Source of the DNA: JBBQHX01 sp035306065
GTDB lineage: Bacteria; Gemmatimonadota; Gemmatimonadetes; Gemmatimonadales; Gemmatimonadaceae
NCBI GenBank assembly: GCA_035306065.1
Contig: DATGOL010000113.1
Coordinates: 18,887-82,886, forward strand
DNA: 64,000 bases
Direction of reading: 5' to 3'
Positions 1 through 8,739 of the stretch are shown here, one piece after another. Numbering within the stretch: the stretch's first letter is position 1; the number at the start of each line of letters is the position of its first letter. The notes beneath the pieces were generated by a model, which did not search any database, was not told the origin of the DNA, and worked only from the letters and a program-made list of their open reading frames with translations. Position numbers and translations under genes: made by a program.

Positions 1-2
1 CA

Positions 3-35
3 CCCGCCGGTCTGCGTGCCGGCGTGCTGGAGTAG
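3..35 (+). other. possible 3' end of a CDS entering from the left
   Basis: One forward frame is open from the window edge and ends in TAG at 33-35 with a plausible C-terminus (PAGLRAGVLE). Ten codons are too few to identify a product, and the other two forward frames also stay open for 50-70 bases. This is only a hint of an upstream gene. Confidence 0.2.
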
Positions 36-111
36 CTTTCACCGGAGTGTTGTGAGGGAGCCTTGACGGCTCACTCGAACTCCCCCGTTACCTGTTCCGA
101 GATCATCCAAC

Positions 112-489
112 GTGTTTTCTCATCAGCTCTACAATGTTGTTCACGTGGTTGGCATTGCGCTGATCGTTGCCGTGCTTGGCGGAATCGCGCTCCATGCCGC
201 AGCGGGCGCCAACCGCGCAGACAATCCATACCGGCGCCTCACGATGGTCCTCCACGGCATCGGATCCTTCCTTATCCTGCTCGGCGGATTCGGTATGCTC
301 GCACGCATCGGCTTTCAGCACGGCGTCGGGTTCCCCGGCTGGCTGTGGACCAAGATCGGTGTGTGGGCAGTGTTGTCATTCGCCGTAGTGCTGCCCTACC
401 GCCAGCGTACACTCGCCATGCCATTGCTCGTGTCCCTGCCATTGCTTGCCGGACTGGCTGCCTACATGGCCATCTACAAGCCTGTCTGA
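112..489 (+). CDS. small four-helix membrane protein of unknown function
   Basis: The product has 125 residues, nearly all hydrophobic, with about four membrane segments (roughly residues 9-30, 45-65, 77-95 and 100-121) separated by short charged turns. Length and pattern resemble small integral membrane proteins of the SirB2/CopD type, but no diagnostic motif is visible, so no function is assigned. The stop codon lies three bases before the ATG of the hydrolase at 493, so the two are probably co-transcribed. Confidence 0.7.
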   Translation: MFSHQLYNVVHVVGIALIVAVLGGIALHAAAGANRADNPYRRLTMVLHGIGSFLILLGGFGMLARIGFQHGVGFPGWLWTKIGVWAVLSFAVVLPYRQRTLAMPLLVSLPLLAGLAAYMAIYKPV

Positions 490-492
490 CGC

Positions 493-1185
493 ATGCCTCA
501 CGGGGAGGATGGCGCGGCCACGGGACGGAGGCCTCTGATCCTGGTGCACGGACTTGGAAGGTCCCCGCGCGCCATGCTCCCGCTTGCGATCGCCGCCAGG
601 CGTCGCGGCTATCGCGTGCTGAACCTGGGCTACCGGTCGCGGTCCGGCGGGATCGCCGCACATGCGAGCTACCTCGCATCGATGGCAGATCGTTTCGAGC
701 CGGATCGGCCGCTCTACTTCGTCACTCACTCGCTAGGCGGGATCGTCCTTCGCTATGCCGTTGCGCACAACCTGCTCGGATCGGGCCGTATAGCGCGCGC
801 AGTGATGCTCGCACCACCGAATCAGGGCAGTGAAGTAGCTTCCTTCGTTACCGAACATCGCGCACTGCGTGGCATGAGCAGGCGAGTGCTGGGCCCGAGC
901 GGGCCTGAACTCGGCACTGGTGCTTCCGGCATCGTTCGCCGGCTCCCGCCGGTGTGTTTCGAATTGGGAGTAGTAGCCGGAGATCGAGCCACGAACCCCT
1001 TGTTTCAGCGCGTGCTGCACGAGCCGAACGACGGGACCGTGACTGTTGCGGGAACCGCCGTTGAAGGAATGCGCGACAGCATAGTGGTGCGTAGCGGGCA
1101 CAGCTTCATCATGGCATCACCCAGGGCGATTGCGGAGGCGTTCAACTTCCTGGAGCACGGATGCTTTTCGCCACGGGCCGGCTGA
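493..1185 (+). CDS. alpha/beta-hydrolase, lipase/PGAP1-like
   Basis: This 230-residue protein has an alpha/beta-hydrolase layout. The oxyanion strand LILVHGLGR is at residues 15-23. The nucleophile elbow THSLGG places the catalytic Ser at residue 80. A late NDGTV offers the Asp and SGHSFIM near the C-terminus offers the His. There is no signal peptide, so it is probably cytoplasmic. The family acts on acyl esters, for example as lipases or acyltransferases; the substrate cannot be read from sequence. It starts three bases after the preceding membrane-protein gene. Confidence 0.8.
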   Translation: MPHGEDGAATGRRPLILVHGLGRSPRAMLPLAIAARRRGYRVLNLGYRSRSGGIAAHASYLASMADRFEPDRPLYFVTHSLGGIVLRYAVAHNLLGSGRIARAVMLAPPNQGSEVASFVTEHRALRGMSRRVLGPSGPELGTGASGIVRRLPPVCFELGVVAGDRATNPLFQRVLHEPNDGTVTVAGTAVEGMRDSIVVRSGHSFIMASPRAIAEAFNFLEHGCFSPRAG

Positions 1186-1263
1186 GCGTACTGACGGGAT
1201 ACCGGGAACCGTGCCGGTACGCTCGTGAGGCGGCCTGGTGAACACACTGGAGGCAACTGCCTG

Positions 1264-1695
1264 ATGCGGATTGCGATCGCTTCGGACCACGCCGGCTTCC
1301 GCTACAAGGAACGAATCCGCCGGTTGCTCGCCGACCTCGGCCACGATGTGGTGGACTTCGGTACCAACTCCACCGATCCGGTGGACTACCCCGAGTACAT
1401 CCGGCCCGCCGCCCAGGCAGTCGCCAGCCGGAGCTGCAACCGCGCTATCGTGCTGGGTGGCTCGGGGAACGGCGAGGCCATGGCCGCCAACAAGGTGCGT
1501 GGCGTTCGCTGCGCGCTCTGCTGGAACATTGAATCCGCCCGTCTTTCCCGCGAGCACAACGATGCCAATGCGCTCTCGCTCGGCGAGCGGCTCCTGGCAT
1601 GGGAAGACGTCGAGAACATCATACGGGTCTGGCTTGAAACCCCTTTCGAAGGTGGAAGGCACGCTCGCCGAATCGCGATGCTCGACGCGGATTGA
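1264..1695 (+). CDS. rpiB: ribose-5-phosphate isomerase B, actinobacterial type
   Basis: The enzyme interconverts ribose 5-phosphate and ribulose 5-phosphate in the pentose phosphate pathway. The start is the ATG at 1264, with GGAGG at 1249-1253 ten bases upstream; the reading frame is open further 5' but that extension has no family character. The 143 residues begin MRIAIASDHAGF, carry DYPEY near residue 40, GGSGNGEAMAANK in the middle and SREHNDANAL later. The E. coli enzyme has a catalytic Cys (CGTG) where this one has GGSGNGE, the mycobacterial form in which a Glu is thought to act as the base. It is cytoplasmic and monocistronic or last in its unit. Confidence 0.9.
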   Translation: MRIAIASDHAGFRYKERIRRLLADLGHDVVDFGTNSTDPVDYPEYIRPAAQAVASRSCNRAIVLGGSGNGEAMAANKVRGVRCALCWNIESARLSREHNDANALSLGERLLAWEDVENIIRVWLETPFEGGRHARRIAMLDAD

Positions 1696-1898
1696 CGCAG
1701 CACCCACTATCCGACGCTGGCGACGTCGAACAATCCGCTGGATAGGGGAACTCCCCGGAGTCAGGGCTTCGTACGCTCGCCGTATCCGCCCTCGTTCTGC
1801 GGGTCGGTGATTGGCCCGGTTGCCACCCGAACCATCCTCCGTCGGTTGCGCATGGGCGCGCACTGAAGCATTGTGGGGCGTCCCCCAGCCTTTGAAGC

Positions 1899-2786
1899 GT
1901 GAGTACACTCTCCCGACGCACATTTCTTACGGTTGCCGCCGCACTTGCTGGCAGGGCGGCTGCGGCTGGCCCGCTTTCAGCGGCCGGCGTTGCAACGCAT
2001 CCGTTTGCTTCAGATTCGCTTCTGAACCTCTCTTCAGGGTCACCGCTGAGTCGGCCCGGGCTTCAGCTGTACACGGTTCGGAAGCTCATGGAGCGAGACT
2101 TCGACGGCACCCTCTCGACCATCGCCCGAATCGGGTATAGAGAAGTCGAGTTCGCCGGCTACTTTGGCCGTCCACCGGCGCAGGTGGCGGCGTCGCTTTC
2201 GCGAATCGGGCTATCGGCGCCATCGTCCCACATCCCGTACGCCATGCTTGGTGAGGGATGGGAGCGCACCATTGAAGAGTGCCTGGCGATAGGGCATCGC
2301 TACATCACCATCCCCTGGTTGCCCGCGCCGGCCACGCTGGACGGCTGGTACGAGATCGCAGAGCGCTTCAACGAGGCTGCCCGTGAGGCACGGCTCAGCG
2401 GACTCGGTTTCGCCTACCACAACCACGACTTCGAATTCAGGCCGCTGGAGGGGAAGATTCCGTTCGATGTGCTTCTCGAGCGAACGGATCCCCAGCTGGT
2501 TTCTTTCGAGATGGATATCTACTGGCTGGTTCGCGCCGGCTACGATCCTTTGGAATACCTGGCTGGATTTCCCGGTCGTTTCCCGCTCTTTCACGTAAAG
2601 GATTCAGCAGGTCCGCCGGATCACCGGATGACAGACGTTGGCAATGGCGTAATCGATTTCGCCACGATACTCGCCAGCGCAACCGAGGCGGGAGCACTTC
2701 ACTTCTTCGTGGAACACGACTCACCCGAAGAACCCATGAGGTCCATTCGTACATCGTATGCGGCCCTTGCCGCACTCCGCGGCTGA
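1899..2786 (+). CDS. Tat-exported sugar phosphate isomerase/epimerase-like TIM-barrel protein
   Basis: This is the first gene of the keto-sugar operon, with a GTG start. Residues 1-30 form a twin-arginine signal (SRRTFLTVAAALAGRAAAAG), so the enzyme is probably periplasmic. The rest (295 residues in total) is a xylose-isomerase-like TIM barrel: GLQLYTVRKLM begins the barrel and YHNHDFEF carries the usual metal-site His/Glu region, followed by EMDIYW, FHVKD and a late HFFVEHD. Such barrels include isomerases, epimerases and keto-sugar lyases; in this context a 3-keto-sugar isomerase or beta-eliminating lyase is a reasonable guess. No strong ribosome site precedes the GTG. Confidence 0.82.
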   Translation: MSTLSRRTFLTVAAALAGRAAAAGPLSAAGVATHPFASDSLLNLSSGSPLSRPGLQLYTVRKLMERDFDGTLSTIARIGYREVEFAGYFGRPPAQVAASLSRIGLSAPSSHIPYAMLGEGWERTIEECLAIGHRYITIPWLPAPATLDGWYEIAERFNEAAREARLSGLGFAYHNHDFEFRPLEGKIPFDVLLERTDPQLVSFEMDIYWLVRAGYDPLEYLAGFPGRFPLFHVKDSAGPPDHRMTDVGNGVIDFATILASATEAGALHFFVEHDSPEEPMRSIRTSYAALAALRG

Positions 2787-2834
2787 ACATGCCTCACGAC
2801 TCGCGGAGCAGTTGTCGATTCCCAAACTCTGAAC

Positions 2835-4523
2835 ATGGCTCAATTACACGATTCCTGGGACGTCTGCATTGTGGGATCCGGTGCCGGCGGCGGGATGGCT
2901 GCGCATGCGCTCACGGCAGCCGGAGTGCGCGTGGTCATGCTGGAGGCCGGCCCCGAGTGGTATGCCAGCAAGAACACCACGATGATGGTGCCGGCCTACG
3001 CATCTGAACGGCGCGGCAGGGCAACCAAAACGCGGCCGTTTGGTGAGTTCGACGCCTGCGACGGCGGATGGAGCATCGAGGGCGAACCGTATACAACGGC
3101 ACCGGGCTCGAGTTTCAGCTGGTGGCGTGCGCGAATGCTCGGCGGCCGCACCAACCACTGGGGCAGGATCTCGCTCAGGCTGGGGCCTGACGATTTCCGC
3201 AGGCGGTCGCTGGACGGCATGGGGGACGACTGGCCGATCAGCTATGACGACGTGGCTCCGTACTACGATCGCGTGGATCGCTTTGTGGGCATCTTTGGCA
3301 GTCGTGAAGGGCTCCCGAATGATCCGGATGGCGTGTTCCAGCCAGCCCCCAGGCCTCGTTGCTATGAGCTGCTCGTAAAGCAGGCGAGTGACAACCTTGG
3401 CATTACGTGCATTCCGGCACGCCTTTCGATCATAACGCAGGCCATCAACGGTCGTGAGGCGTGCCACTACTGCGGGCAGTGCAACAGGGGATGTTCGGTG
3501 AAGGCGAACTTCTCCAGCCCGGATGTGCTGCTGGCACCCGCCCTGGAAACGGGCAGGCTTACCTTGCTCACCAACGCCATGGCGCGCGAAGTGACGGTTG
3601 GTGCGGATGGCCTGGCAACCGGCGTGTCGTACATCGACAAGGCAACGGGCGAGGATCGCCACGTGGCCGCATCTGTGGTGGTGCTGGCAGCCAGCGCATG
3701 CGAGACCGCCCGCATTCTGCTGAACTCGCGGTCCACACAGCACCCGAATGGCCTCGCCAACTCCAGCGGCACGGTGGGCAGGTATCTGACAGACACCACC
3801 GGAACCGACGTTGCGGGCTTCATCCCTGCCATGATGGATCACGTGCCGCATAACGAGGAGGGCGTTGGCGGCGGGCACGTGTACATGCCCTGGTGGCTGG
3901 ACAACAGCAAGCTCGACTTCCCGCGCGGCTACCACGTCGAGGTGTGGGGCGGGCTGAACCCGCCTAGCTACGGCTTCATGGGCGGCATCCACAGGTACCC
4001 GTCAGGCGGCGGCTATGGCGAAGCGCTGAAGAACGACTACCGAAGGTACTACGGCGCCACTATAGGGTTCTCCGGCCGCGGGGAGATGATCCCAAACGCA
4101 GATTCCTTCTGTGAGCTCGATCCCGAGGTAAAGGACCAGTGGGGTATTCCGGTTCTTCGTTTCCACTGGAAATGGAGCGACCACGAACTCAGGCAGGTAA
4201 GGCACATGCAGCAGACCTTCCGGTCGCTGATTGCAGAGATGGGCGGTGAGGTGTTCTCGCCGATGCCCGGAGAGGACCGAGGCTACGGCATCTCCGAAGG
4301 CGGGCAGATCATCCATGAACTGGGATGCACGCGAATGGGGAGCAACGCCTCCACTTCGGTGGTGAACGGAAACAACCAGGCGCACGATTGCCGGAATCTG
4401 TTCATCGCCGACGGCGGACCCTTCGTCACCCAGCCTGACAAGAATCCAACGTGGACCATCCTGGCGCTGGCCTGGCGCGCGAGCGATTTCATCGTTGAAC
4501 AGCGCAGGCAGGGGGCAATATGA
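2835..4523 (+). CDS. GMC-family FAD sugar dehydrogenase, catalytic subunit
   Basis: This 562-residue flavoprotein resembles the large subunit of glucoside 3-dehydrogenase, gluconate 2-dehydrogenase and FAD glucose dehydrogenase. It opens with a Rossmann FAD motif (CIVGSGAGGGMAAHAL) and carries a C-x2-C-x2-C-x3-C cluster at residues 210-220, the hinge region that holds an Fe-S centre in related dehydrogenases. The C-terminal GMC domain has HELGCTRMG and a late NPTWTI. It lacks its own signal peptide; the next gene encodes a Tat-exported partner that overlaps it by four bases, so hitchhiker export is expected. No cytochrome c subunit is encoded nearby. Confidence 0.9.
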   Translation: MAQLHDSWDVCIVGSGAGGGMAAHALTAAGVRVVMLEAGPEWYASKNTTMMVPAYASERRGRATKTRPFGEFDACDGGWSIEGEPYTTAPGSSFSWWRARMLGGRTNHWGRISLRLGPDDFRRRSLDGMGDDWPISYDDVAPYYDRVDRFVGIFGSREGLPNDPDGVFQPAPRPRCYELLVKQASDNLGITCIPARLSIITQAINGREACHYCGQCNRGCSVKANFSSPDVLLAPALETGRLTLLTNAMAREVTVGADGLATGVSYIDKATGEDRHVAASVVVLAASACETARILLNSRSTQHPNGLANSSGTVGRYLTDTTGTDVAGFIPAMMDHVPHNEEGVGGGHVYMPWWLDNSKLDFPRGYHVEVWGGLNPPSYGFMGGIHRYPSGGGYGEALKNDYRRYYGATIGFSGRGEMIPNADSFCELDPEVKDQWGIPVLRFHWKWSDHELRQVRHMQQTFRSLIAEMGGEVFSPMPGEDRGYGISEGGQIIHELGCTRMGSNASTSVVNGNNQAHDCRNLFIADGGPFVTQPDKNPTWTILALAWRASDFIVEQRRQGAI

Positions 4524-5173
4524 GAACCGTACCTGGCGACGCCGGAATGACGCGCCGCGATGCAGTGCGCATCATCGGCCTGGCTCCCGCACTTGCCGCC
4601 ATGGGGCTGGCTGCATGCGACATGGAGCGTGCAGCAGCGCGACTCGCATCCCTTTCGGGGCGGAGCTACGAGCCGCAGTTCTTTACCGAGCCGGAGTGGC
4701 GCACTGTGCGGGTGCTTGCAGACTACATCATTCCCGGTGACGAACGATCGGGCAGCGCAACCGATGCGGGTTCACCCGAGTTCATGGACCTCATGCTGGC
4801 AGACGATCTCACGAACGAGAGCGCTCGTGAGGCCGTCCGGGACGGCATTGCGTGGCTCGATGCCGAGAGCACGCGCCGCAACAGCGCCACCTTCGTTGAT
4901 GCAACGGACGAACAGCGGCGCGCAATCCTTGACGACATCGCCTGGCCGAATCGCGCAGCCGAGGGAATGGAAAACGGAGTGCAGTTCTTTACCCGCATGA
5001 GAGACATGACCGCTTCCGCGTTCTTTTCCAGCGAGATGGGCTGGAAAGACCTGCAGTACATGGGTCATACCTTCGTTCCCGTGTGGAACGGGTGCCCGCA
5101 GGAGGCACTCGACAAGCTCGGTGTCAGCTACGACCTCATGAACACGAGAGTGGCAATAAATGAGCGTCAGTAA
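4520..5173 (+). CDS. gluconate 2-dehydrogenase subunit 3-like protein, Tat lipoprotein
   Basis: This 217-residue small subunit accompanies the GMC dehydrogenase and overlaps it by ATGA. The N-terminus has a twin-arginine motif (MTRRDAVRIIG) and a hydrophobic stretch ending in GLAAC, so the mature protein may be a Tat-exported, lipid-anchored subunit. The remainder matches the pattern of gluconate 2-dehydrogenase subunit 3: EWRTVRVLADYIIPGDE, then SPEFMDLMLADD, and a late GWKDLQYMGH. In this family the small subunit assists folding and carries the catalytic subunit across the membrane. Confidence 0.87.
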   Translation: MRTVPGDAGMTRRDAVRIIGLAPALAAMGLAACDMERAAARLASLSGRSYEPQFFTEPEWRTVRVLADYIIPGDERSGSATDAGSPEFMDLMLADDLTNESAREAVRDGIAWLDAESTRRNSATFVDATDEQRRAILDDIAWPNRAAEGMENGVQFFTRMRDMTASAFFSSEMGWKDLQYMGHTFVPVWNGCPQEALDKLGVSYDLMNTRVAINERQ

Positions 5174-6443
5174 CCGTTCTTCAGCACCTGCCCGCCTCGG
5201 CGTTGGATTCATCGGAAGCGGATTCAACGCCCGGTTCCATCTCCAGGGCTTCCAGGGTGTGCGTGATGCAGACGTAGTTGGCGTGTGGAGCCCCACGCGC
5301 AGGAATGCGAACTCCTTTGCACGGCTCGCAGCGGACCTTGACGTCGGAACTGTGAAGGCTCACAAGTCGATCACCGACCTTGTTGCCGATCCTGCAGTAG
5401 ACGCGATCTGGCTTACCGGTCCGAACCAGGCGCGCATAGAGAACGTGGAGGAGATCGTTGCCGCAATCGAAAGCGGCGTTGGAACCCTGCGTGGTATTGC
5501 ATGCGAAAAGCCGCTCGCGCGAAACGTTGCAGAAGCGAAGAAGGTGCTCGAACTGGTCAATCGTGTCGGGCTGATGCACGGATACCTGGAGAACCAGGTG
5601 TTCTCGCCGCAGGTTTCGGCAGGACGCGAACTGCTGTGGGCACGCGGCGCAGCCACCACTGGCAGGCCGTATCTCGCAAGGGCGTCCGAGGAGCATGCAG
5701 GGCCGCACATGCCATGGTTCTGGAATGGCAGCCTGCAGGGCGGGGGAGTGCTCAACGACATGATGTGCCACTCGGCTCTTGTCGTGAGGCATCTTCTCAC
5801 GCGGCCGGGCGAACCGCTTTCCACCGTTCGCCCGGTTCGCATTACGGGACACATCGCAAGCCTCAAGTGGTCGCGTCCGAAGTATGCAAAGCTGCTCGCC
5901 AGCTCCATGGGCACGGACATCGATTATACGAAACGTCCTTCGGAAGACTTCGCCAGCACCACCATCGAGTTCGAAACCAGCGACGGTCACGTTGCCATCG
6001 GCGAAGCCAGCACCTCGTGGAGCTTCGTTGGCGCAGGCCTGCGCCTGTCTGCCGAGCTGCTGGGGCCGGAGTACAGCATGTCGTGGAACACACTGGACAG
6101 CGGTCTCAAGCTCTTCTTCAGCCGTGAGGTAAAGGGCAGGAGCGGCGAGGATCTGGTGGAGAAGCAGAACGCGGAAATGGGGCTGATGCCAGTGGTTGCG
6201 GGCGAGGCTGCGGCATACGGTTACGAAGCGGAAGACCGCCACTTCGTTCGCGCGTTCCTGGGCAAGGAGGAACCGCTCCTCACCTTCGATGACGGTCTGG
6301 AAGTGGTGCGAATTCTGATGGCTGCATATCAGAGTGCTGAGCAGGGCAAGACGATCGCGTTTCCGCCGCGAGGGCTGGACAACTTTGTGCCGGCTGTTGC
6401 ACGCGGAACGTGGAACCCTAACGCCAAGACACCCACAAGATGA
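5160..6443 (+). CDS. Gfo/Idh/MocA-family NAD(P)-dependent oxidoreductase, cytoplasmic
   Basis: This 427-residue protein has an N-terminal Rossmann fold (VGFIGSGFNARFHLQGF, residues 15-31) and the family EKPLARN motif, in which the Lys is catalytic. A C-terminal substrate-binding domain includes GGGVLNDMMCHSALVVRHLL. There is no signal peptide. The ATG lies 14 bases inside the end of the previous gene. Family members oxidise or reduce sugars and cyclitols. Here a role in reducing or oxidising a keto-sugar intermediate is inferred from the operon. Confidence 0.88.
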   Translation: MSVSNRSSAPARLGVGFIGSGFNARFHLQGFQGVRDADVVGVWSPTRRNANSFARLAADLDVGTVKAHKSITDLVADPAVDAIWLTGPNQARIENVEEIVAAIESGVGTLRGIACEKPLARNVAEAKKVLELVNRVGLMHGYLENQVFSPQVSAGRELLWARGAATTGRPYLARASEEHAGPHMPWFWNGSLQGGGVLNDMMCHSALVVRHLLTRPGEPLSTVRPVRITGHIASLKWSRPKYAKLLASSMGTDIDYTKRPSEDFASTTIEFETSDGHVAIGEASTSWSFVGAGLRLSAELLGPEYSMSWNTLDSGLKLFFSREVKGRSGEDLVEKQNAEMGLMPVVAGEAAAYGYEAEDRHFVRAFLGKEEPLLTFDDGLEVVRILMAAYQSAEQGKTIAFPPRGLDNFVPAVARGTWNPNAKTPTR

Positions 6444-7918
6444 GCGACAGTCGAATTCCACGACGCAGCTTCGTTCGCGGCCTGGCGGTCGCAGGCGCAG
6501 GCGCCATGCTTGTACCTCGCCACGTGCTGGGTGGCCAGGGATTCACGCCACCGAGCGATACCCTGAACGTTGCGATAGTTGGCGTTGGCGGCATGGGCCT
6601 GTCCAACGCCGAGCAGCTGGACGGGCAGAACATAGTGGCGCTCTGCGACGTTGACTTCGGCTACGTTGACCGGCAGGTTGCCTCACGCCTGAAGAAGGGG
6701 GACGGTTCGCCCCGCCCGGAGGGTGAGCGCCTCCAGGCCTCATTCGCCAGGGCGCAACGCTACACGGACTTCAGGCGCATGCTGGAGCGGCAGCGTGACA
6801 TAGACGCCGTTCTCATTGCCACCCCGGATCACCTCCACGCGCACGTTGCGCTGGCCGCAATGGACGTCGGCAAGCATGTGTACGTGCAGAAGCCGCTCGC
6901 GGCCACGGTGCACGAAACGCGGCTGCTTCAGGCTGCTGCTGCGCGCACCGGAGTCGTTACTCAGATGGGCAACCAGGGACACTCGGCAGACGACGCGCGT
7001 CGGATAAACGAGTGGATTGCCGCTGGTGTGATCGGGCCTGTCTCGAAGGTGCTTATCTGGACGAACCGGCCGATCTGGCCTCAGGGAGTTCCCCGTCCTG
7101 CAACATATGGGCAGGCGGCGGAGCGAAGAGGCTGGGGCATGGGAGCGCTGAACACTTTGCTCTCCGGAGCAATGTCGGGCGACTATCCCGTTCCTGAAGG
7201 GATGGACTGGGATCTCTACCTCGGGCCTGCGCAGGAGCGCGCGTTCCACCCTCTGTACCACCCCTTCAACTGGCGCGGCTGGGTTGACTTCGGTGTCGGT
7301 GCGTTAGGCGACATGGGCGCACACCTGGTGGACCACCCCTTCTGGGCGCTGGACCTCGGATATCCCACATCAGTGGAGGCGACGTCAACGCCGTTCGGCG
7401 GCGGTTCGGAGAACCCGGCCACCTGGCCTCAGGCCATGACGGCGCATTACGAGTTCCCGGCCCGCGGGGGGCGCCCGCCGGTAAGCCTGGACTGGTACGA
7501 TGGCGGACTGATGCCGCCCCGTCCCGAGCTGATGCCTGACGATGTGAAGCTCGAGCGTGAGGGCGGGGTGCTCTACATCGGAGAGCGCGGAATACTCATG
7601 CATGAAACCTACGGCCGTAACCCGCAGATCTTTCCGGAGCACCTCAGGCAGGAGGCAGTTGCCGTTTCGCCGAGCATCCCGCGCGTAAGTGGTTCGCACG
7701 AGATGAACTGGGTGAATGCGTGCAAGGGGGAGGGAAGCGCAGTATCTCCATTCTCCTATGCGGCACCGCTAACCGAAGTGATGCTTCTGGGGCTCGTTGC
7801 ACTACGCTCTGGCCAGGGCCGCAAGATCCGGTACGACTCCGCCGGCATGCGCCTGACGAACGCTCCGGACGCGGATCACTTCCTCACCAGGGAGTACCGC
7901 GCCGGCTGGGAGCTTTGA
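6440..7918 (+). CDS. Gfo/Idh/MocA-family oxidoreductase with Tat signal
   Basis: A second oxidoreductase of this family (492 residues) overlaps the first by ATGA but carries a twin-arginine signal (IPRRSFVRGLAVAGAGAM, residues 6-23). It is therefore likely exported after folding with its dinucleotide, as known for Zymomonas glucose-fructose oxidoreductase. The Rossmann motif VAIVGVGGMGLSNAEQ follows. The family Lys occurs as VQKPLAATV, and GALGDMGAHLVDHPFWAL lies in the C-terminal domain. Having one cytoplasmic and one exported paralogue side by side suggests two redox steps in different compartments. Confidence 0.87.
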   Translation: MSDSRIPRRSFVRGLAVAGAGAMLVPRHVLGGQGFTPPSDTLNVAIVGVGGMGLSNAEQLDGQNIVALCDVDFGYVDRQVASRLKKGDGSPRPEGERLQASFARAQRYTDFRRMLERQRDIDAVLIATPDHLHAHVALAAMDVGKHVYVQKPLAATVHETRLLQAAAARTGVVTQMGNQGHSADDARRINEWIAAGVIGPVSKVLIWTNRPIWPQGVPRPATYGQAAERRGWGMGALNTLLSGAMSGDYPVPEGMDWDLYLGPAQERAFHPLYHPFNWRGWVDFGVGALGDMGAHLVDHPFWALDLGYPTSVEATSTPFGGGSENPATWPQAMTAHYEFPARGGRPPVSLDWYDGGLMPPRPELMPDDVKLEREGGVLYIGERGILMHETYGRNPQIFPEHLRQEAVAVSPSIPRVSGSHEMNWVNACKGEGSAVSPFSYAAPLTEVMLLGLVALRSGQGRKIRYDSAGMRLTNAPDADHFLTREYRAGWEL

Positions 7919-7952
7919 GCCAACCGGAGAAAGCGTAGTTCAATCGGTTGGC
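7919..7952 (+). repeat. intra-operon inverted repeat
   Basis: GCCAACCG (7919-7926) and CGGTTGGC (7945-7952) form a perfect 8-base inverted repeat separated by 18 bases, in the only real gap inside the sugar operon. It could be an RNA processing or stabilising hairpin. There is no T-run after it, so termination is unlikely. Confidence 0.45.
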
Positions 7953-7989
7953 GCGTTACCACTGACTCACAACAGGGAGCCTCTTCCGT

Positions 7990-8739
7990 ATGCAATACAC
8001 CAGATGGATGCAGCTTGTGACTGTCGTAGTTCTCTCCATAACGATGGCGTGCACGGTGCAATCAGGTGATGCACAGGCGGGCAGCGGGAACGAGGTCGCA
8101 ACGGTGGACACGATGCCGAATACGCTTACAGAAGCCGAGCGCGCGGACGGATGGACGTTGCTCTTTGACGGCGAGACCACCAGCGGATGGCGCGGCTTCC
8201 GCCAGGACGCGATGCCTGACGGATGGTCAGTCTCGAACGGTGTGCTGGAGTTCAGCGGCCGCGGTGGCGATATAGTAACCGACAGCTCCTACGGCGATTT
8301 CGAACTGCTGCTCGACTGGCGAGTTGGTCCTGCAGGCAACAGCGGCATCTTCTACCGCGTGAGCGAAGCAGTAGAGGTGATCTATCACTCGGCGCCCGAG
8401 TACCAGATCCTGGACAATGCCGGCCACGCGGATGGCGCATCGGAGCTTACGTCGGCCGGATCAGCATACGGTTTGTACCCTGCGCCCAAAGACGCGGTGA
8501 AGCCAGCGGGCGAGTGGAACACCGCGCGCATCGTGGTTCGGGACAATCACGTTGAGCACTGGCTGAACGGTGTGCAGACGGCAAGCTACGAACTCTGGAG
8601 CGACGATTGGGAGGCACGCGTTCGCGACAGCAAGTTCGCCGAGTGGCCGCCATACGGTCGTGCCGAACGCGGCAACATCGGCCTGCAGGATCACGGTGAT
8701 CCCATTTCCTTCCGCAACATCAAGCTGCGCGAACTGTGA
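7990..8739 (+). CDS. DUF1080 (3-keto-disaccharide hydrolase-like) lipoprotein
   Basis: This 249-residue protein starts with a hydrophobic signal ending in TMAC (Cys 19), a likely lipobox. The DUF1080 lectin-like jelly roll follows: GWTLLFDGETTSGWRGF, GDFELLLDWRVGPAGNSGIFYR, a central EYQILDN and a late GNIGLQDHGDPISFRNI. Characterised members act on 3-keto-glycosides by hydrolysis or elimination. It overlaps the downstream permease gene by GTGA. The expected role is releasing 3-keto-sugar from a glycoside oxidised by the GMC dehydrogenase. Confidence 0.9.
   Translation: MQYTRWMQLVTVVVLSITMACTVQSGDAQAGSGNEVATVDTMPNTLTEAERADGWTLLFDGETTSGWRGFRQDAMPDGWSVSNGVLEFSGRGGDIVTDSSYGDFELLLDWRVGPAGNSGIFYRVSEAVEVIYHSAPEYQILDNAGHADGASELTSAGSAYGLYPAPKDAVKPAGEWNTARIVVRDNHVEHWLNGVQTASYELWSDDWEARVRDSKFAEWPPYGRAERGNIGLQDHGDPISFRNIKLREL

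Noticed and set aside
2844..3992. Long minus-strand open frame antisense to the GMC dehydrogenase (382 codons)
   Set aside because: It mirrors a well-conserved plus-strand gene, and its residues show the Arg/His/Gly-rich composition of a frame shadow in GC-rich DNA.
5181..6461. Minus-strand open frame of 426 codons opposite the first Gfo/Idh/MocA gene
   Set aside because: No family motif, no ribosome site, and codon third positions fit the plus-strand gene.
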